The notes under the pieces: model-generated
Told to the model about the DNA's origin: nothing
Databases searched by the model: none
What the model saw: the letters and a program-made list of their open reading frames with translations, nothing else
Translations under genes and position numbers: made by a program
NCBI RefSeq assembly: GCF_036320965.1
Contig: NC_092235.1
Location: 7,917,550 to 7,981,549 of the forward strand
Direction of reading: 5' to 3'
DNA: 64,000 bases
DNA from: Panulirus ornatus
Lineage: Eukaryota; Arthropoda; Malacostraca; Decapoda; Palinuridae
In this document: positions 1 to 11,865 of the stretch, piece by piece
Layout: every line of letters begins with the position of its first letter
Position numbering within the stretch: the stretch's first letter is position 1

Positions 1-39
1 TTGTAGGTAAAAGTATATATATAGAATAATGTGGTTATC

Positions 40-800
40 ATCAGCAGCCAGAGGCCATTCCTCCCTCCTTGCCTGCAGAGTTCTTGATTTTCTGGAAAGT
101 TCTACGAGATTCTGGTAAGATAAATACCATTGAGAGGACGTTGTTAGGGGACAGTCAGGTTCAGTTTAGAGTTGGTTGTGGGATGGTTCTTTTACTGTGT
201 CGTATCAGCCAGATGGGTATTTCTTTTCACAGTTTTCGTTAAAGTTTGTTTTCTAGAAGCATGATCTAGAACACTATTTTCCATATGTTTATCATTTTTG
301 TTGTTATAGTTTCATTATCATCATTAGTTTTGTTATTGTTGACTTTCAGATATTTGATGTTATGTTTGTGATTCCCGTGGAAGCGTCTGACATCTTGCTA
401 GAAGACTTTCTGGTCACAATATTTCTGCACTGGGGAGTTGATCGTATTCTTTTATTGCAGGTTTTGTTATTATCTTGCTTTACATTAAGGTCTACTGGAG
501 GATTTCCCAATGCTGGTTGAACATATGTCCAGCAACAGGAGATGGCGTAAGATACAGTATTGATGAAACTTATCTATCTATATACCTATCTAAATATCGC
601 TCTATCAATCTATCAATCTAACTATCTATCTATCTATATATCTATCTATCTTTATCTGAAAGTCAACAATAATGAAATCATTGATATATGAAGTATAACA
701 ATGTCCTCTCAATGGCAATTATCTCACCAGAATCTTCTAGAACCTTCCAGAAAACTATGAACTCTGCAGGCAAGGAGGGAGGAATGGTCTCTGGCTATTG
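40..800. repeat. Imperfect foldback unit A
   Basis: The left arm (about 45-170) and the reverse complement of the right arm (about 695-800) share a long string of identities, including CCATTCCTCCCTCCTTGCCT, CTGCAGAGTTC, GATTCTGGT and ATTGAGAGGAC. A second internal match, TTGTTGACTTTCAG, lies near 335 and in reverse near 655-670. The middle holds an (ATCT)n tract at about 565-655. There is no coding content. The same arm sequence recurs in unit B, so this is a dispersed or duplicated foldback sequence. The class of element is not recognised. Confidence 0.7.
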
Positions 801-920
801 ATAAAACCATATCATTCCATATATATGTTTATATATACATATTTATGTATATATATGAATGTATATATAACATACAGAATAATGCGGCCATCATCAGTAT
901 CGAAGAAAACTGAAAAGATG

Positions 921-992
921 AGGTCCCACCGAGATTCGAACTCGGATTGCTGGATCCAGAGTCCAGAGTGCTAACCCTTACACCATGGGACC
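921..992 (-). tRNA. tRNA-Gln (anticodon CTG)
   Basis: Read on the minus strand this gives a full 72-nt cloverleaf. The acceptor stem GGTCCCA/TGGGACC is perfect. The D-arm is GTGTAAGGGTTAGCAC. The anticodon stem CTGGA/TCCAG encloses loop C-T-CTG-G-A, and the T-arm CCGAG-TTCGAAT-CTCGG is perfect, with discriminator T. It closely resembles animal nuclear tRNA-Gln; the odd base is G at position 37, where A is usual. The A box (TGGTGTAAGGG) and B box (GAGTTCGAATCTC) are intact. T-runs just downstream can act as Pol III terminators. No intron is seen. Confidence 0.9.
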
Positions 993-1737
993 TGATAAGA
1001 AAAGATGTGATTTCATCTAAATGTTTTACATATAATCAACCAGAGGCCATTCCTCCCTCCCTGCCTGCAGGGTTCAAGGTTTTCTAGAAGGTTCTCGAAG
1101 ATTCTGGTAAGATCATTACCTTTGAGAGGTCGTCGTTAGGTGACAGTCAGGTTCACTCTATGGTTGGTGTTTGTAGTTGGTTGTCCGAGGATGTTGTTAT
1201 ACTTGATCAATTTTGTAATTGTTGACTTTCAGGTAGGAAGTACTCATTTACGATGCATCCTTGTACTCACAACAACCTTATGAGTCACTTCAAGATTTAT
1301 CTTCACTACAACTTTATCTTCACTACACTATTAAGGTTGAAGTCAATGGTCACATTCACTACAATCTCAACACGACTGGTCTTATACCTAACCCATATTA
1401 TCACTACATCCATGTACATGTATTTCTTGCAGAATAACGCAGATATCAATGATTTCTGTGAAAATTGACATATACAACCTTACGCATCTATCGATCTATC
1501 TAATATCTGTTTTTTGCCGATCTATCTATCGATCTATCTATCTATCTATCTTTCTAAATCAGAAAGTAAAACAACATCATTAATGATACGTATAACTACG
1601 TCCTCTCAATGGCAGTTCCTACCCAGAATCTTCGAGAACCTTCTAGAAAACCTTGAACCCTGCAGGCAGGGAGGGAGGAATGGCCTCTGGTTGATTATAT
1701 GTAAAACATTTAGATGAAATCACATCTTTTCTTATCA

Positions 1738-1809
1738 GGTCCCATGGTGTAAGGGTTAGCACTCTGGACTTTGGATCCAGCAATCCGAGTTCGAATCTCG
1801 TTGGGACTT
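1738..1809 (+). tRNA. tRNA-Gln (anticodon TTG), degenerate copy
   Basis: This is the inverted partner of the tRNA at 921-992. The anticodon loop reads C-T-TTG-G-A between a perfect CTGGA/TCCAG stem, so it would decode CAA instead of CAG. Two changes weaken the fold. The T-stem now ends CTCGT, losing one pair, and the acceptor ends GACT, turning the first pair into G-U. A TTTT terminator follows at about 1813. It may be a weak gene or an early pseudogene. The anticodon change within a shared palindrome suggests an isoacceptor created by duplication. Confidence 0.75.
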
Positions 1810-1839
1810 CACCTTTTCAGTTTTCTTAGAAACTGATGA

Positions 1840-3019
1840 TAGAACTGAGCCATAGATTTTACCTTCGATGGACATATATTTCTTACGGCCCACCATTTAA
1901 GTATGAAGATCTCACGGCAGAGAGGAAACGTGTGATATTCAAAATTAAAAGCCACAATTGCCCTCATGGTAATGGTCGACATGTTTGCAGACAGATGACA
2001 CAGACATGTGAGAAGTTAGACAAATATGGACGTTCCTGGTTGCTGTATAGCCTAAGTTTATTATCACTTGTTATGAAGGAGAAATGTTGCACATTATTCC
2101 ACACCTTTTTATTTAGGCTAGGTTAGGCTAGGATGACTAGGGTCCATAACGTAACAGAGCTGGGAAATGCATATATCGGATCTGTATTTGTGCAAAATGG
2201 CGCAAGTTTGTGGAAGAGATTTACGCAATGCCGGAGAGAATCCACCTCCACCCGAAATAATGTCTCAGACCTTACAATATCTGCTGTTGGACGAGCAGGG
2301 CACATTAGACCAATATATTCCTGTAGTTTACTGCTCTTCCCAAACACGCAGCAAGACATTCGTAAAAGCGTTAAACTGAACTTTTCCATCGGTTTTCATA
2401 TCTTTAATTACTTACACCAGTTCCAACAGATGGAAAAAATCATTTGAAAAATCAGAAATTATTTGCCTATAAAAACATTTTGATCGATCGTACCAAATAT
2501 TCAATTATTTCTGTACCCGACAAAATATTCAGTCACTCCTATACCCAACATTTTTCCTGCTGGCTGGTGCCGTTAAAGTCATATGGTAATTTACCGCAAT
2601 TAGATTATAGATATATTCATCTATATGGAATGGCTCAGCGTGAAGAAACATATATATTTTCACTAAATCCTCCTCTTCACTACACTCCCATCTTCACTAC
2701 ATAGTTCTAACACAACATCTTGACTACACCATTGTACGACCACATTATCATATCATTGTGTTCTTATCTTCACCACAGCCTCGGCAAAATTGATGTTTTC
2801 TTTACACATCAGGGTAGATGGCCATCTTTATGATGACAGAGAACACACATAACATATTAAACCACTTATCTTTAGTCACTTTAATCTAATTTCTGCTGAT
2901 AAAAACGAATTATAATGACAATCCTTGTGTTCTGTGACGGGACATTGTACGGGTGAAGGAACTGTTGTGAGGCACATGTATTAAACTATTGAGAAATGAA
3001 CTTAACTGTATTAAAGTAT
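1840..3019. other. No recognised gene; AT-rich spacer
   Basis: Short open frames occur here (for example 1836-2126 and 2133-2447), but none has a recognisable domain, a core promoter or a convincing codon pattern. At 2640-2790 a loose run of TCTTCACTACA-type words resembles the TTCACTATA words seen elsewhere in the window (1290-1400, 21190-21790). I see nothing else of note. Confidence 0.5.
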
Positions 3020-3081
3020 TGACTTCACTATATTAGACTTCTCTACATTAAGCTATGCTAGGATATGATCAGTTCCCAGGT

Positions 3082-3119
3082 TATATAAGGCGGGAGCCGG
3101 GACCGAGAGCATCATTTGA
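3082..3119 (+). promoter_or_regulatory. Core promoter: TATA box and initiator
   Basis: TATATAAG at 3082-3089 is followed by TCATTT, an exact match to the arthropod initiator consensus TCA(G/T)T(C/T). Its A is at 3114, so the TATA box sits at about -32, the expected spacing. The intervening DNA is GC-rich. An 86-nt leader separates the predicted start from the ATG at 3200. This is the clearest textbook core promoter in the window. CTTCACTATATT at 3023-3034 resembles a box found in front of the two intronless genes at 19.6 and 22.0 kb. Confidence 0.65.
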
Positions 3120-3199
3120 GCTGTGACCTCTGTCGAGTGAACATCTCTGCTCCGCCTTGCAAGCTCCCTCAACCTTTCCTCGAACACTTCAATATAATA

Positions 3200-3505
3200 A
3201 TGTTCACCAAGGAAGTAGGACGATCCTCCTTTGTCCAGGAGATGGAATTTGAATATGTCCATGTATTTGACATGGGCTATGGTTGTGTGGACATGGAAGT
3301 GGAATACCCAGACGTGGAAGTGATGGATGGAGTGGAATTTGGCTGCGTGGATATGGACGTGGAATACCCAGACGTTGAAGAGATGGATGGAGTGGAATTG
3401 GTGGAATACCCGGACGTGGAAGTCATGGATGGAGTGGAATTTGGCTGTATGGATATGGAGGTGGACTACCCAGAAGTGGAATTGGAGGAAATGGAATATG
3501 GGTGA
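3200..3505 (+). CDS. Small acidic tandem-repeat protein, 101 aa, function unknown
   Basis: The ATG at 3200 is chosen because it is the first after the predicted start site at 3114; the frame stays open upstream to 3116, but that region would be leader. After a short head (MFTKEVGRSS), most of the protein is repeats built from words such as VEYPDVEVMDGVEFGC and DMEVEYP. It is very rich in Glu, Asp, Val, Tyr and Met, with almost no basic residues, so it is strongly acidic. The repeats follow a DNA tandem repeat of roughly 69 bp, and one unit is shortened. No known domain is recognised. The stop lies 155 bp before the truncated RRM copy, so the promoter and this ORF replace that gene's 5' half. 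It could be a young gene or the head of a broken one. Confidence 0.45.
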   Translation: MFTKEVGRSSFVQEMEFEYVHVFDMGYGCVDMEVEYPDVEVMDGVEFGCVDMDVEYPDVEEMDGVELVEYPDVEVMDGVEFGCMDMEVDYPEVELEEMEYG

Positions 3506-3660
3506 AGCTGGTATGAACGCCATATGGATTTGGTGAAGGTTGACCTCGTAATGTGTTGACGTAAAATAGGTCAACCACTGTGACCATGTGGCGGGGAGGG
3601 CCACATCCACCAACCACGAAGCGAGCCCCACCACGGAGAAGTATCCTGGCTGCATCCACG

Positions 3661-4161
3661 TACGAGAACCACCGCGGGATTGCCGTCATCCAGTAACCCT
3701 GCTATGCCTCCTACAAGAAGGCACTTCTTGCCGACGTGACACCACTTTCCGTCAACGGTCGCTGTGCAAAAGTGAAACCTCACCGTCCCACTGATGCTGG
3801 CCAAGTGACCTCGCCCACTCAAGTGGCACTGCAGCCCACACTCCCTACCAGACCCACCATCCATGAGGAAATGCAGCCCACCCCACTTGTCAGGCCCACC
3901 TTCAGGGAGACATGTCAGGTCTCAAGACCTGTCAGGCCCACCATTCAAGACCGACTTGGTCCCCCAACACATGTCAGGCTCACCATTCAAGACCGACTTG
4001 GTCCCCCAACACATGTCAGGCCCAGCGTTCTAGACCGACTGGGACCAATAACACATGACATGTCCTACGTTACAGACCGACTGCACTCCGCCCCACATAC
4101 GGGCGTTAAAAGGCGTGTCGAGATGACTCACGCTCCCCGTGCCAAAAGATTCAGTTGGTGA
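3661..4161 (+). pseudogene. 5'-truncated copy of the RRM-protein gene
   Basis: This is homologous to codons from about 118 onward of the intact gene at 22037-22888. The match begins at TACGAGAACC, inside the RRM just before RNP1. Everything upstream is unrelated sequence. TAA at 3694-3696 replaces a TAC (Tyr) codon in the RRM core. The downstream frame from 3736 stays open to the normal stop and differs from the parent at very few codons (for example Asp to Gly after PTDA). It lacks the N-terminus and RNP2 and carries a stop, so it cannot make the parental protein. Confidence 0.8.
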
Positions 4162-5592
4162 GGAACCGGAGTTCTTTCTTCCTGCTGGTGCTGCAGGAGA
4201 ACACGGCCCTAGAGTGGACACTGGAGGTGTGTTTGTGTTTGTGTTTGGGTTATCACTGAGGAACCAACACCAAGACAACTTTAGTTTCTCCCCGCCAAGG
4301 ATTACGTTAATCTAGCGGAAGTCTGGCTTCCTCCCAGTAGTGGATGGAACATAATATCTACGTAGGGACGTTGAAAAACAAAGAAAGAAAAAAAATGGGA
4401 ACATTATCCCGCCCCCAAAAAATACATAGATTTACGGGGATAATTTCCTTCGTCTTCAAAGAAAAAATGAAACTCTTCCGACGCTGCCGTGCCTTCCATA
4501 AAGCAACCCTCAAAGAAATCACTTTCTACACAATGCGCAAGGATTCGGTTAGCCAATCTTCATATGGCTGGGGCTATTCTTCCCTCTGATTGATTCATTT
4601 TTCAAGATTAAGGAAAGTTATAATAAAAATATTGTATTGAGTTTCTCCGTTGGCGTCAGGGTAAACACCCATCCCCCCCGAAGCTTGGTTACCTTTCCGT
4701 GGTGGGGGGGACTTCATGGATTGGGCAGTAGCAACCATCGTTGGTTGCTTCTGTTCAATCCATGAACGAAAAACCAAGCATCTTGAACGTAATTGTCGTA
4801 TAAATTCACTTGGTGTCAAAACTGACGCGAAAGCGGTTGTCTCAATTTTGTCAGAGATGTTTGTGCGTCTCGGCCTGATGGCGGGAGTCGGTTTGGCGCT
4901 GTGGTCATGAGGGAATACGAGGAAGATTGGCAACCGTCCCAGAAGTAGCTACAGTGAGGCCCAGCAGCTGTCCCTAATACTGTGGAAGGCACTCATGTAA
5001 GGTGTGCAGTGAGGCGCACCAGTAACAAGGGAAACGGACAACCAAAACAGCAATCTTGATCATCAGGAGGCTATCCAATGCTCAGAGTAGATAAGGACGA
5101 TTATTGTATGGCTTCCCTCAGAGGATGAAAATCTTAGCCGTGAAAATCAACAAGTAAAATAACTAGTAGTTAGTGGTAGTGAAGTGGAATTACCGCATTT
5201 CTGTGGTCTTAATAGTAATACGAAACTTTTCGTTTTTTCCATCAATTTAGAGGTGTTGTAGACCACCATCCTTAAGGTTGTAAGGTAATGGTAACTACAA
5301 GGTTATAACCTCAGCAAAATTGTGATGGAAAGTGCAGGAAATGTGGTAATGTATATAATATAAATTGTATAGTTGTATAATAAATGTGTAATAAATTTTG
5401 TCTTCTCTGTTCCCGTTCATTAATTCAAATACAGGTAAGTTTTCTCTCTAACGAGGTGGGATAAGCTACGTGCACTCGGCTTGTAAATGTGGTGACTTTC
5501 CCTTCATTACCACAATGTTGTGCTGAACTGAAGATGTAGAATTCCGTAGACGAAAATAAGATAGGAAATCAATCTACATCAAAAATTGAAGG
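3661..5592 (+). repeat. Segmental duplication copy 1 (partner 22388-24310)
   Basis: About 1.93 kb matches the RRM gene's 3' half, its 3' flank and beyond, with few substitutions and small indels. The right end is sharp after AAAAATTGAAGG, followed here by a (TG)n tract and in the partner by unrelated DNA. The match runs well past the stop and polyadenylation signal and has no poly-A tail, so this is a DNA-level duplication and not a retrocopy. Confidence 0.85.
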
Positions 5593-5597
5593 CGCCG

Positions 5598-5600
<3 letters not shown>

Positions 5601-5666
<66 letters not shown>

Positions 5667-5771
5667 ACTTTAATCATTATCACGTGAGTCTTTTGAGGAA
5701 GGATTTGTACACTCGTGTTGCCCCGTCTTTTAACCTTGTAAGTGTAAAATATGTTTTCACTCCTGTGTGCA

Positions 5772-5826
<55 letters not shown>
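5601..5826. repeat. Paired microsatellites (TG)n and (AC)n
   Basis: (TG)n at 5601-5663 and (AC)n at about 5774-5826 are self-complementary and separated by about 110 bp, so they could fold into a long stem. The first starts exactly at the right breakpoint of the segmental duplication. The apparent reading frames across both are artefacts of the two-base period. Confidence 0.9.
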
Positions 5827-5827
<1 letters not shown>

Positions 5828-5829
5828 AC

Positions 5830-8825
5830 CTATAATATTATGTAGTATTTTCTTCAGACGGATATCTTACACCTTGATTATAAAAGCCAAAGAAAAATTT
5901 ATAAAAACATATAAATATATTTACACACGTGTAGATATATGTTATGTATTGAAATGTGGCGGAAAAATTCCTTATATATTAACAAACGTGATTGAGGACG
6001 TAAAGAATCTGGTACAAACATAATGGTTATTGTGATAAATGATTTATTTATGGTAAATATGTATTGTGTTGCATTATAATGGTTGTTCAGGACCAAGGTT
6101 CTTAAACTTGAATCAGTGAAATACTATAAGAAATAAAAGATCAGTTAAACATAAACATTTATAGTGATTAACCACACAATATATCTTACTGTGGGTATCT
6201 AAAAGAAAATCCATTGCAAGGAGCTAGTTTAAGGCAGGAGCAATTCATTTTTTAACAAAATATTTACCTCTACATCCCTTTTCTTTCGTCACCATTTCTT
6301 GTGTTTACTACTATCAAGAAATATCTTTCATGTAACATAAAAATTCTGTATAGGTATTTGATTAATGTTCTTCAACGACGCGTTGTATAACTCTTCGTTA
6401 GTGAAGTTCATTTCGTGTAATGGATCAAGCATTACAAAGTTGTGTCTATCCACACAAGTGTTACACGTCCCAGGTAAAGATATATTCTAGAGATAGTGTA
6501 TATCTAACATATATATGTGTTTTTTAAATATGTGTAAAAAGTTTTCCTGAGGGACAATACCTAAGACTTTCGTATTAAAGTTGATCAGTTGTAAGTGATC
6601 AAGCATTACAAAGCTGTGTCCATTACCACAGGTGCTACTGATCCCAGGTAAAGGTATTCTACCCTTCTAGTTATCTATGCTTCATCTCTGGCTTGATCCT
6701 TGCAAGTGATATATATGGTGTGTAATTCTCTATATTCTTATCATACAATCAATCAGTTGAGGTGCAGAACACGCTGTTCATCCTGGTCACTCCACTCTCT
6801 CACATACTATTATTGAAAAGGTGTTACCGGACTCAACCCGTAAGTCGTTACACCAGGAATGACAAGTAACATTGGGGAAAGGCTGTATCATCGACCAGGG
6901 AAGGGAAGAAATAGCACAGTCTCATCGAAAACCTTTTTGCTTCATAGATATGTGCCATCATCCCCTGCTCCTGTGTGGAGTCCAGCAGCCACGAAGGTGT
7001 AGGAGCGCCATCAAAGGTGTGCTGGCGATGTGTGGTAATAATAATACTGTTCACACCATCACCTGGGCTGAGCCTCAGGACCTGTTACCCTCCTCCTGAG
7101 AAGGACATTTTTGTGTCCCTACTCATCACACTCTCGAGAACCCCTCAAAATACTCCTCCCGAATTCCTTTCCTACCCAAACCCTTCCCTCTACGCAGTCA
7201 GTAATCAAGACAGACATTCATAGCTTTATATGCAGCTACCTGCTGGACCTGGACGATCATTTTATGTTGAACTTATGGTTCACATTCTGGCTTCATGACC
7301 TTTAGGTGATAGCCCTTAAATCCAACCACATATATACATCCTGTTATACAACTGATGTTACTGTCTGACGTATGTATGGTGCGGCTTGATGACCTTACCT
7401 GCTGATGGCTAATATCGACTGTTATCATCTTGCAAATTTTGTTATTTGTTTGCTTTTCCGTACGGTACACATTCTGGTTAACGAACTTTACTTGTTGACA
7501 GCTGTAAATTCAGAGATAATAAAACATACTTACGTGTTATAGAGCCCGTATGATGAGGGCCCGAGCCAGGCAAGGACCTGACGAATCTGCAAACTAGAAA
7601 TTACCTGTTAGGTAAGATCAGAGAAGGGGCCGTCCACACTCTAGATGTAGGATGTAAACCTAGAAAATCTAACAACGACAACAAACAACAGGTAGGTGAA
7701 GACCTCACTAGTGTGACAACGACAGTAGATAACTGCTACGAGGAGACCTGCTGGTGACTCTAACAATAACATAACTGTACAGTAAACAGACTTTCTGAGA
7801 ACGGGCTGTCGTAAGACAAGGGCCCATGTCGGGCGAACACCTGCCCAATCTAACAACAACAATCTATCTAACTATTTGTTGTCATATATGAATCCTGACT
7901 CCATAACTGTTGATTAGTAGATTGCTTCACGTGGCAGAGATGATCCAGTCATTACACACGACAAAGGTACACTACTGAACTCCACCTCGTTCAACTCTGG
8001 GCTAACTAGCGAGCTACAAGGAACAGCCTTCCTGACCACCATTACCACACCTTGCAACTGCTCACTTGAAACGCTTCTGACAATTAACTGCCACTGTTGG
8101 TGTCTTACTGAGCTGTGTTGACGACCCGTCCCTCACACCTCTTGTATACGTAAGGCTGGTGAACAGTATATGGTCTCCTCCCAACACCGGTTACGAACAT
8201 TCTTCTATATTTCTTATTTTATTTATTATAAAATGAATACATATAGTAACGGGAGCCTAGCTATGATTATTACGCCTAAGTCCAGCACCATTAAGACTGT
8301 CTTTATAGATATACAAATACCAGCAGAAGACATGCGGAAGGATTGGCCATGTTGTGTGTGCAGCAGCCAGACACGTGAAGCCACACATCACACCACCGTC
8401 CGTGCATGACTGCTGGAGAACATAACCCCAGGTTGTATATACTGGACGAAATGATTGCACATCAAATTGGAAATGACAATAACACACTTATCCAAAAATA
8501 TAAAGTGTATGTTAGTTCTGTATGTTAAGTAAGTACCTTATATTAATATTATGTCATACACAGTTATCATTTAATTGTATAATTAATAAGTCACCTATTA
8601 CGTAGCACTTAGACATATGGTGTGAAAATATAATACAATATCCATAAAAGGTTTTAGCAAAAATGTATAATTATGTTGATGCAATAAGGAAAATGTGAAT
8701 GATGACTAACCTTGGTAGCTTGAGTTCTACAGAAGTGCTTCATGTTGCTTTGTAGTAAACACAACATTCCTAAATTGTCTTGGCTCAGTCTCTCTCCGGC
8801 GTGACCTCATCTGCTGAGAACACCT
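5830..8825. other. No recognised gene; spacer with one short direct repeat
   Basis: No frame in this 3-kb stretch shows a domain. A direct repeat of about 75 bp occurs at about 6422-6497 and 6597-6660, sharing GATCAAGCATTACAAAG, TGTGTC and CCCAGGTAAAG. A looser repeated theme with CCTG and AATCTAACAAC words occurs at 7560-7865. I see nothing else. Confidence 0.5.
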
Positions 8826-9282
8826 GCCAACTGAGGCAGCAGCTGACACACCTGGATATGACAACTGAGGCTGCAGCTGACACATCTTGATATGGCAACT
8901 GAGGCAGCAGCTGACACACCGGGATATGACAACTGAGGCAGCAGCTGACACACCTGGCTATGACAACTGAGGCAGCAGCTGACACACCTGGATATGACAA
9001 CTGAGGCAGCAGCTGACACACCTGGATATGACAACTGATGCAGCAGCTGACACACCGGGATATGACAACTGAGGCAGCAGCTGACACACCTGGCTATGAC
9101 AACTGAGGCAGCAGCTGACACACCTGGATATGACAACTGAGGCAGCAGCTGACACACCTGGATATGGCAACTGATGCAGCAGCTGACACACCTGGATATG
9201 GCAACTGAGGTAGCAGCTGGCACACCTGTATATGGCAACTGAGGCAGGAGCTGGAGACACCTGGATATGGCAACTGAGGTTT
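8825..9282. repeat. Minisatellite, 34-bp unit, about 13 copies
   Basis: The unit is built from AACTGAGGCAGCAGCTGACA followed by CACCTGGATATGAC. Recurrent variants are CCGGGATATG, CCTGGCTATG, GATGCAG for GAGGCAG, and TATGGC for TATGAC. The last units diverge and lose a few bases. 34 is not a multiple of three, so all frames cycle and the overlapping cysteine-rich open frames on the minus strand are not genes. Confidence 0.95.
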
Positions 9283-9510
9283 GATAAAAGGAATATTAGT
9301 CAGTGATTTTCCCAAGTGTAGGTCGAGTTTTCACTTCCTTTAACGATGATTAATAAAGGTTTAATTGTGTTTTGTCTTGAGGCTGACGAATGTTGGCAAG
9401 ATTTGACCAGAATGCAGCAGAGATAACGCGTAGCTAGCGATCACTGCTGGAAAATCCAGAGTTATGAAGAACTAATGCGTGAGTTACGTCTTGTCATGTT
9501 ATGTGAGAAG

Positions 9511-9592
<82 letters not shown>

Positions 9593-10345
9593 GATTAATG
9601 AAGATGTATCAGGGGTCAGAAAAGACACAAAGGAAGATGGAAAGGGAAAGAGAAGGAAAGAAGAAGCTAAACAAATAACAGAAGATCCGTCATAATGTGT
9701 TTCCCACAAAGTACTTGGCTTCAGTGTTAGATTTCAGATGAAGATGCTGGAAGAATAGTTTTGTGTATTATCCTTAAATTCTCTGTGACGTCCAGATATC
9801 ATCCACTCACTCCACTTGTGCATATGTGAGGCAGTTCTTATAACAGCAGAGCAACAGTCACATCTGAACAATATGGTGGGAACATGGATTTTTCATGACC
9901 TACGCAAAATGAAATAATCAGAATTGATTGTAAATATGTGTGCAAAGATTAAAATCAATGATGATTTATACTGAGTACCTGACGTAGATGCCAGACTCCT
10001 GCTTGAACAAGTGACTTGCCATTATTTTCGGTTGTTCACTATAATAGCCAAGAACTACCTCTTCATCATTAATGTTTTGGATGGGCAAGAAATTGCTTCC
10101 TACATACCACAATGGTCCAGCAGAGGTTTGGTTAACTCTGACTGATATAATTGTGCAAAATTTATAAGTCAACCCCAATAGTCAACCCAGTTAACTAAGA
10201 CAAATACATATTAGTTTTATTTAATCATAAAAATATTAGAAATCATTGGTTGTTACAGTACCTTCATCATGCTGTCATGAAGTCCCTACTTGTCCTTACC
10301 ATCAACACAAGTAATCTACTTTTCATTACTTCTGTTTTATCTCTG
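9283..10345. other. No recognised gene; contains (GA)n
   Basis: (GA)n at about 9512-9588 is the only clear structure. The remaining sequence is AT-rich without a supported frame. Confidence 0.5.
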
Positions 10346-11246
10346 ATTCTCTTTACAGTCTTTATATATATCAAGATATATTGAGACACATCTATGGTCA
10401 TATAATGATCTTTACAGTCTTTATATATAAGCAAGATATCTTGAGACATATCTATGGTCATAAATTGATCTTTACAGTCTTTATATATAGCAAGATATCT
10501 TGAGACATATCTATGGTCATATATTGATCTTTACAGTCTTTATATATAGCAAGATATATTGAGACACATCTATGGTCATATATTGATCTTTACAGTCTTT
10601 ATATATAGCAAGATATCTTGAGACACATCTATGGTCATATATTGATCTTTACAGTCTTTATATATAGCAAGATATCTTGAGATATATCTATGGTCATATA
10701 TTGATCTTTACAGTCTTTATATATAGCAAGATATCTTGAGACACATCTATGGTCATATATTGATCTTTACAGTCTTTATATATAGCAAGATATATTGAGA
10801 CACATCTATGGTCATATATTGATCTTTACAGTCTTTATATATAGTAAGATATCTTGAGACACATCTATGGTCATATATTGATCTTTACAGTCTTTATATA
10901 TAACAAGATATCTTGAGACATATCTATGGTCATATATTGATCTTTACAGTCTTTATATATAGCAAGATATCTTGAGACATATCTATGGTCATATATTGAT
11001 CTTTACAGTCTTTATATATAGCAAGATATCTTGAGACATATCTATGGCCAGATATTGATCTTTACAGTCTTTATATATATAGCAAGATATATTGAGACAC
11101 ATCTATGGTCATATATTGATCTCTACAGTCTTTATATATAGCAAGATATCTTGAGACATATCTATGGTCATATATTGATCTTTACAGTCTTTATATATAG
11201 CAAGATATCTTGAGACATATCTATGGCCAGGTATTGATCTTTTTTT
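10346..11246. repeat. Minisatellite, 59-bp unit, about 15 copies
   Basis: Each unit contains GATCTTTACAGTCTTTATAT, AGCAAGATATCTTGAGACA and ATCTATGGTCATATATT. The commonest variants are GATATATTG for GATATCTTG and CACATC for CATATC. The unit contains the palindrome AAGATATCTT. There is no unique spacer, so it is a true tandem array. Confidence 0.95.
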
Positions 11247-11633
11247 CTCTGTTTGTTTGTTGTCATATGGAAATTCATGGTAATAAAGGTTCATTGTTGT
11301 CAGGCTAAAATCTAAGGTCTGGTCTGTATCAATCAACAAACCTGCTTTTCTAAACCTGTATCACATGAGCCCTCATTGTGTGGCCTTCGAGAGAATGTAA
11401 GTCTGGTTATCCTACATATGGCAGGCTTCTAATGCCTGGTATTGTTGTGTCATTCTTCTCTTTATGCACAAACTTCGTCCATTGTGTTGCCACAAGGATT
11501 CACCAGGTTGTTGATGGCCGTGGCTGGGGGATGAAGGTCACATTAAATGTAATTAAGGTTAATTTGTCATGTTACTGCAATAAACTAATGTTCCTGTTCG
11601 TCCTGTATGGTTATTCTAATCACACAACCCCAT

Positions 11634-11637
<4 letters not shown>

Positions 11638-11677
<40 letters not shown>
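11638..11677 (+). repeat. (TC)n microsatellite
   Basis: About 20 uninterrupted TC dinucleotides. The neighbouring frame that runs through it has no other coding support. Confidence 0.9.
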
Positions 11678-11678
<1 letters not shown>

Positions 11679-11865
11679 ATTGCTGGAAGCAGTATAACGG
11701 ATCCTTATAATACTGATGTATGAGGGATATAAACTCAGTCTCCAGTGTTTAGTCTCGATTCCCAGAAACCTTGGAAAGGTAAAGACTCACTCAGTTCCCC
11801 GGGGGCCCGGCTCTGTGTTGTTGTGTAAGACAAACGTAAAGTCTATCATTACCTATAGCTATACC

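Larger units (their letters stand above)
890..1838. repeat. Large palindrome carrying two divergent tRNA-Gln copies (foldback unit B)
   Basis: Sequence from about 895 reading right is repeated in reverse complement ending near 1838. The shared block covers the tRNA, its Pol III terminator side (GAAAACTGAAAAGATG), its 5' flank (TAAGAAAAGATGTGATTTCA) and then the CCATTCCTCCCTCC arm also seen in unit A. The arms meet around a non-repeated centre of about 450 bp with an (ATCT)n tract at 1523-1550. The two tRNAs therefore face outward as an inverted duplication that includes flanking DNA. The arms differ at scattered positions, so the event is not brand new. Confidence 0.75.

Noticed and set aside
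1836..2126. 96-codon frame just after the tRNA palindrome
   Set aside because: No domain, AT-rich, and it overlaps the palindrome end; insufficient support.
3053..3655. 200-codon His/Phe-rich frame on the minus strand
   Set aside because: Complement of the acidic tandem repeat; the plus strand has the promoter and better coding sense.
8785..9315. Cysteine-rich overlapping frames on the minus strand
   Set aside because: All derive from the 34-bp minisatellite in different frames.
10346..11246. Regular repeats that could suggest a CRISPR array
   Set aside because: The 59-bp units are tandem with no unique spacers, and the genome is eukaryotic. The same applies to the other arrays.
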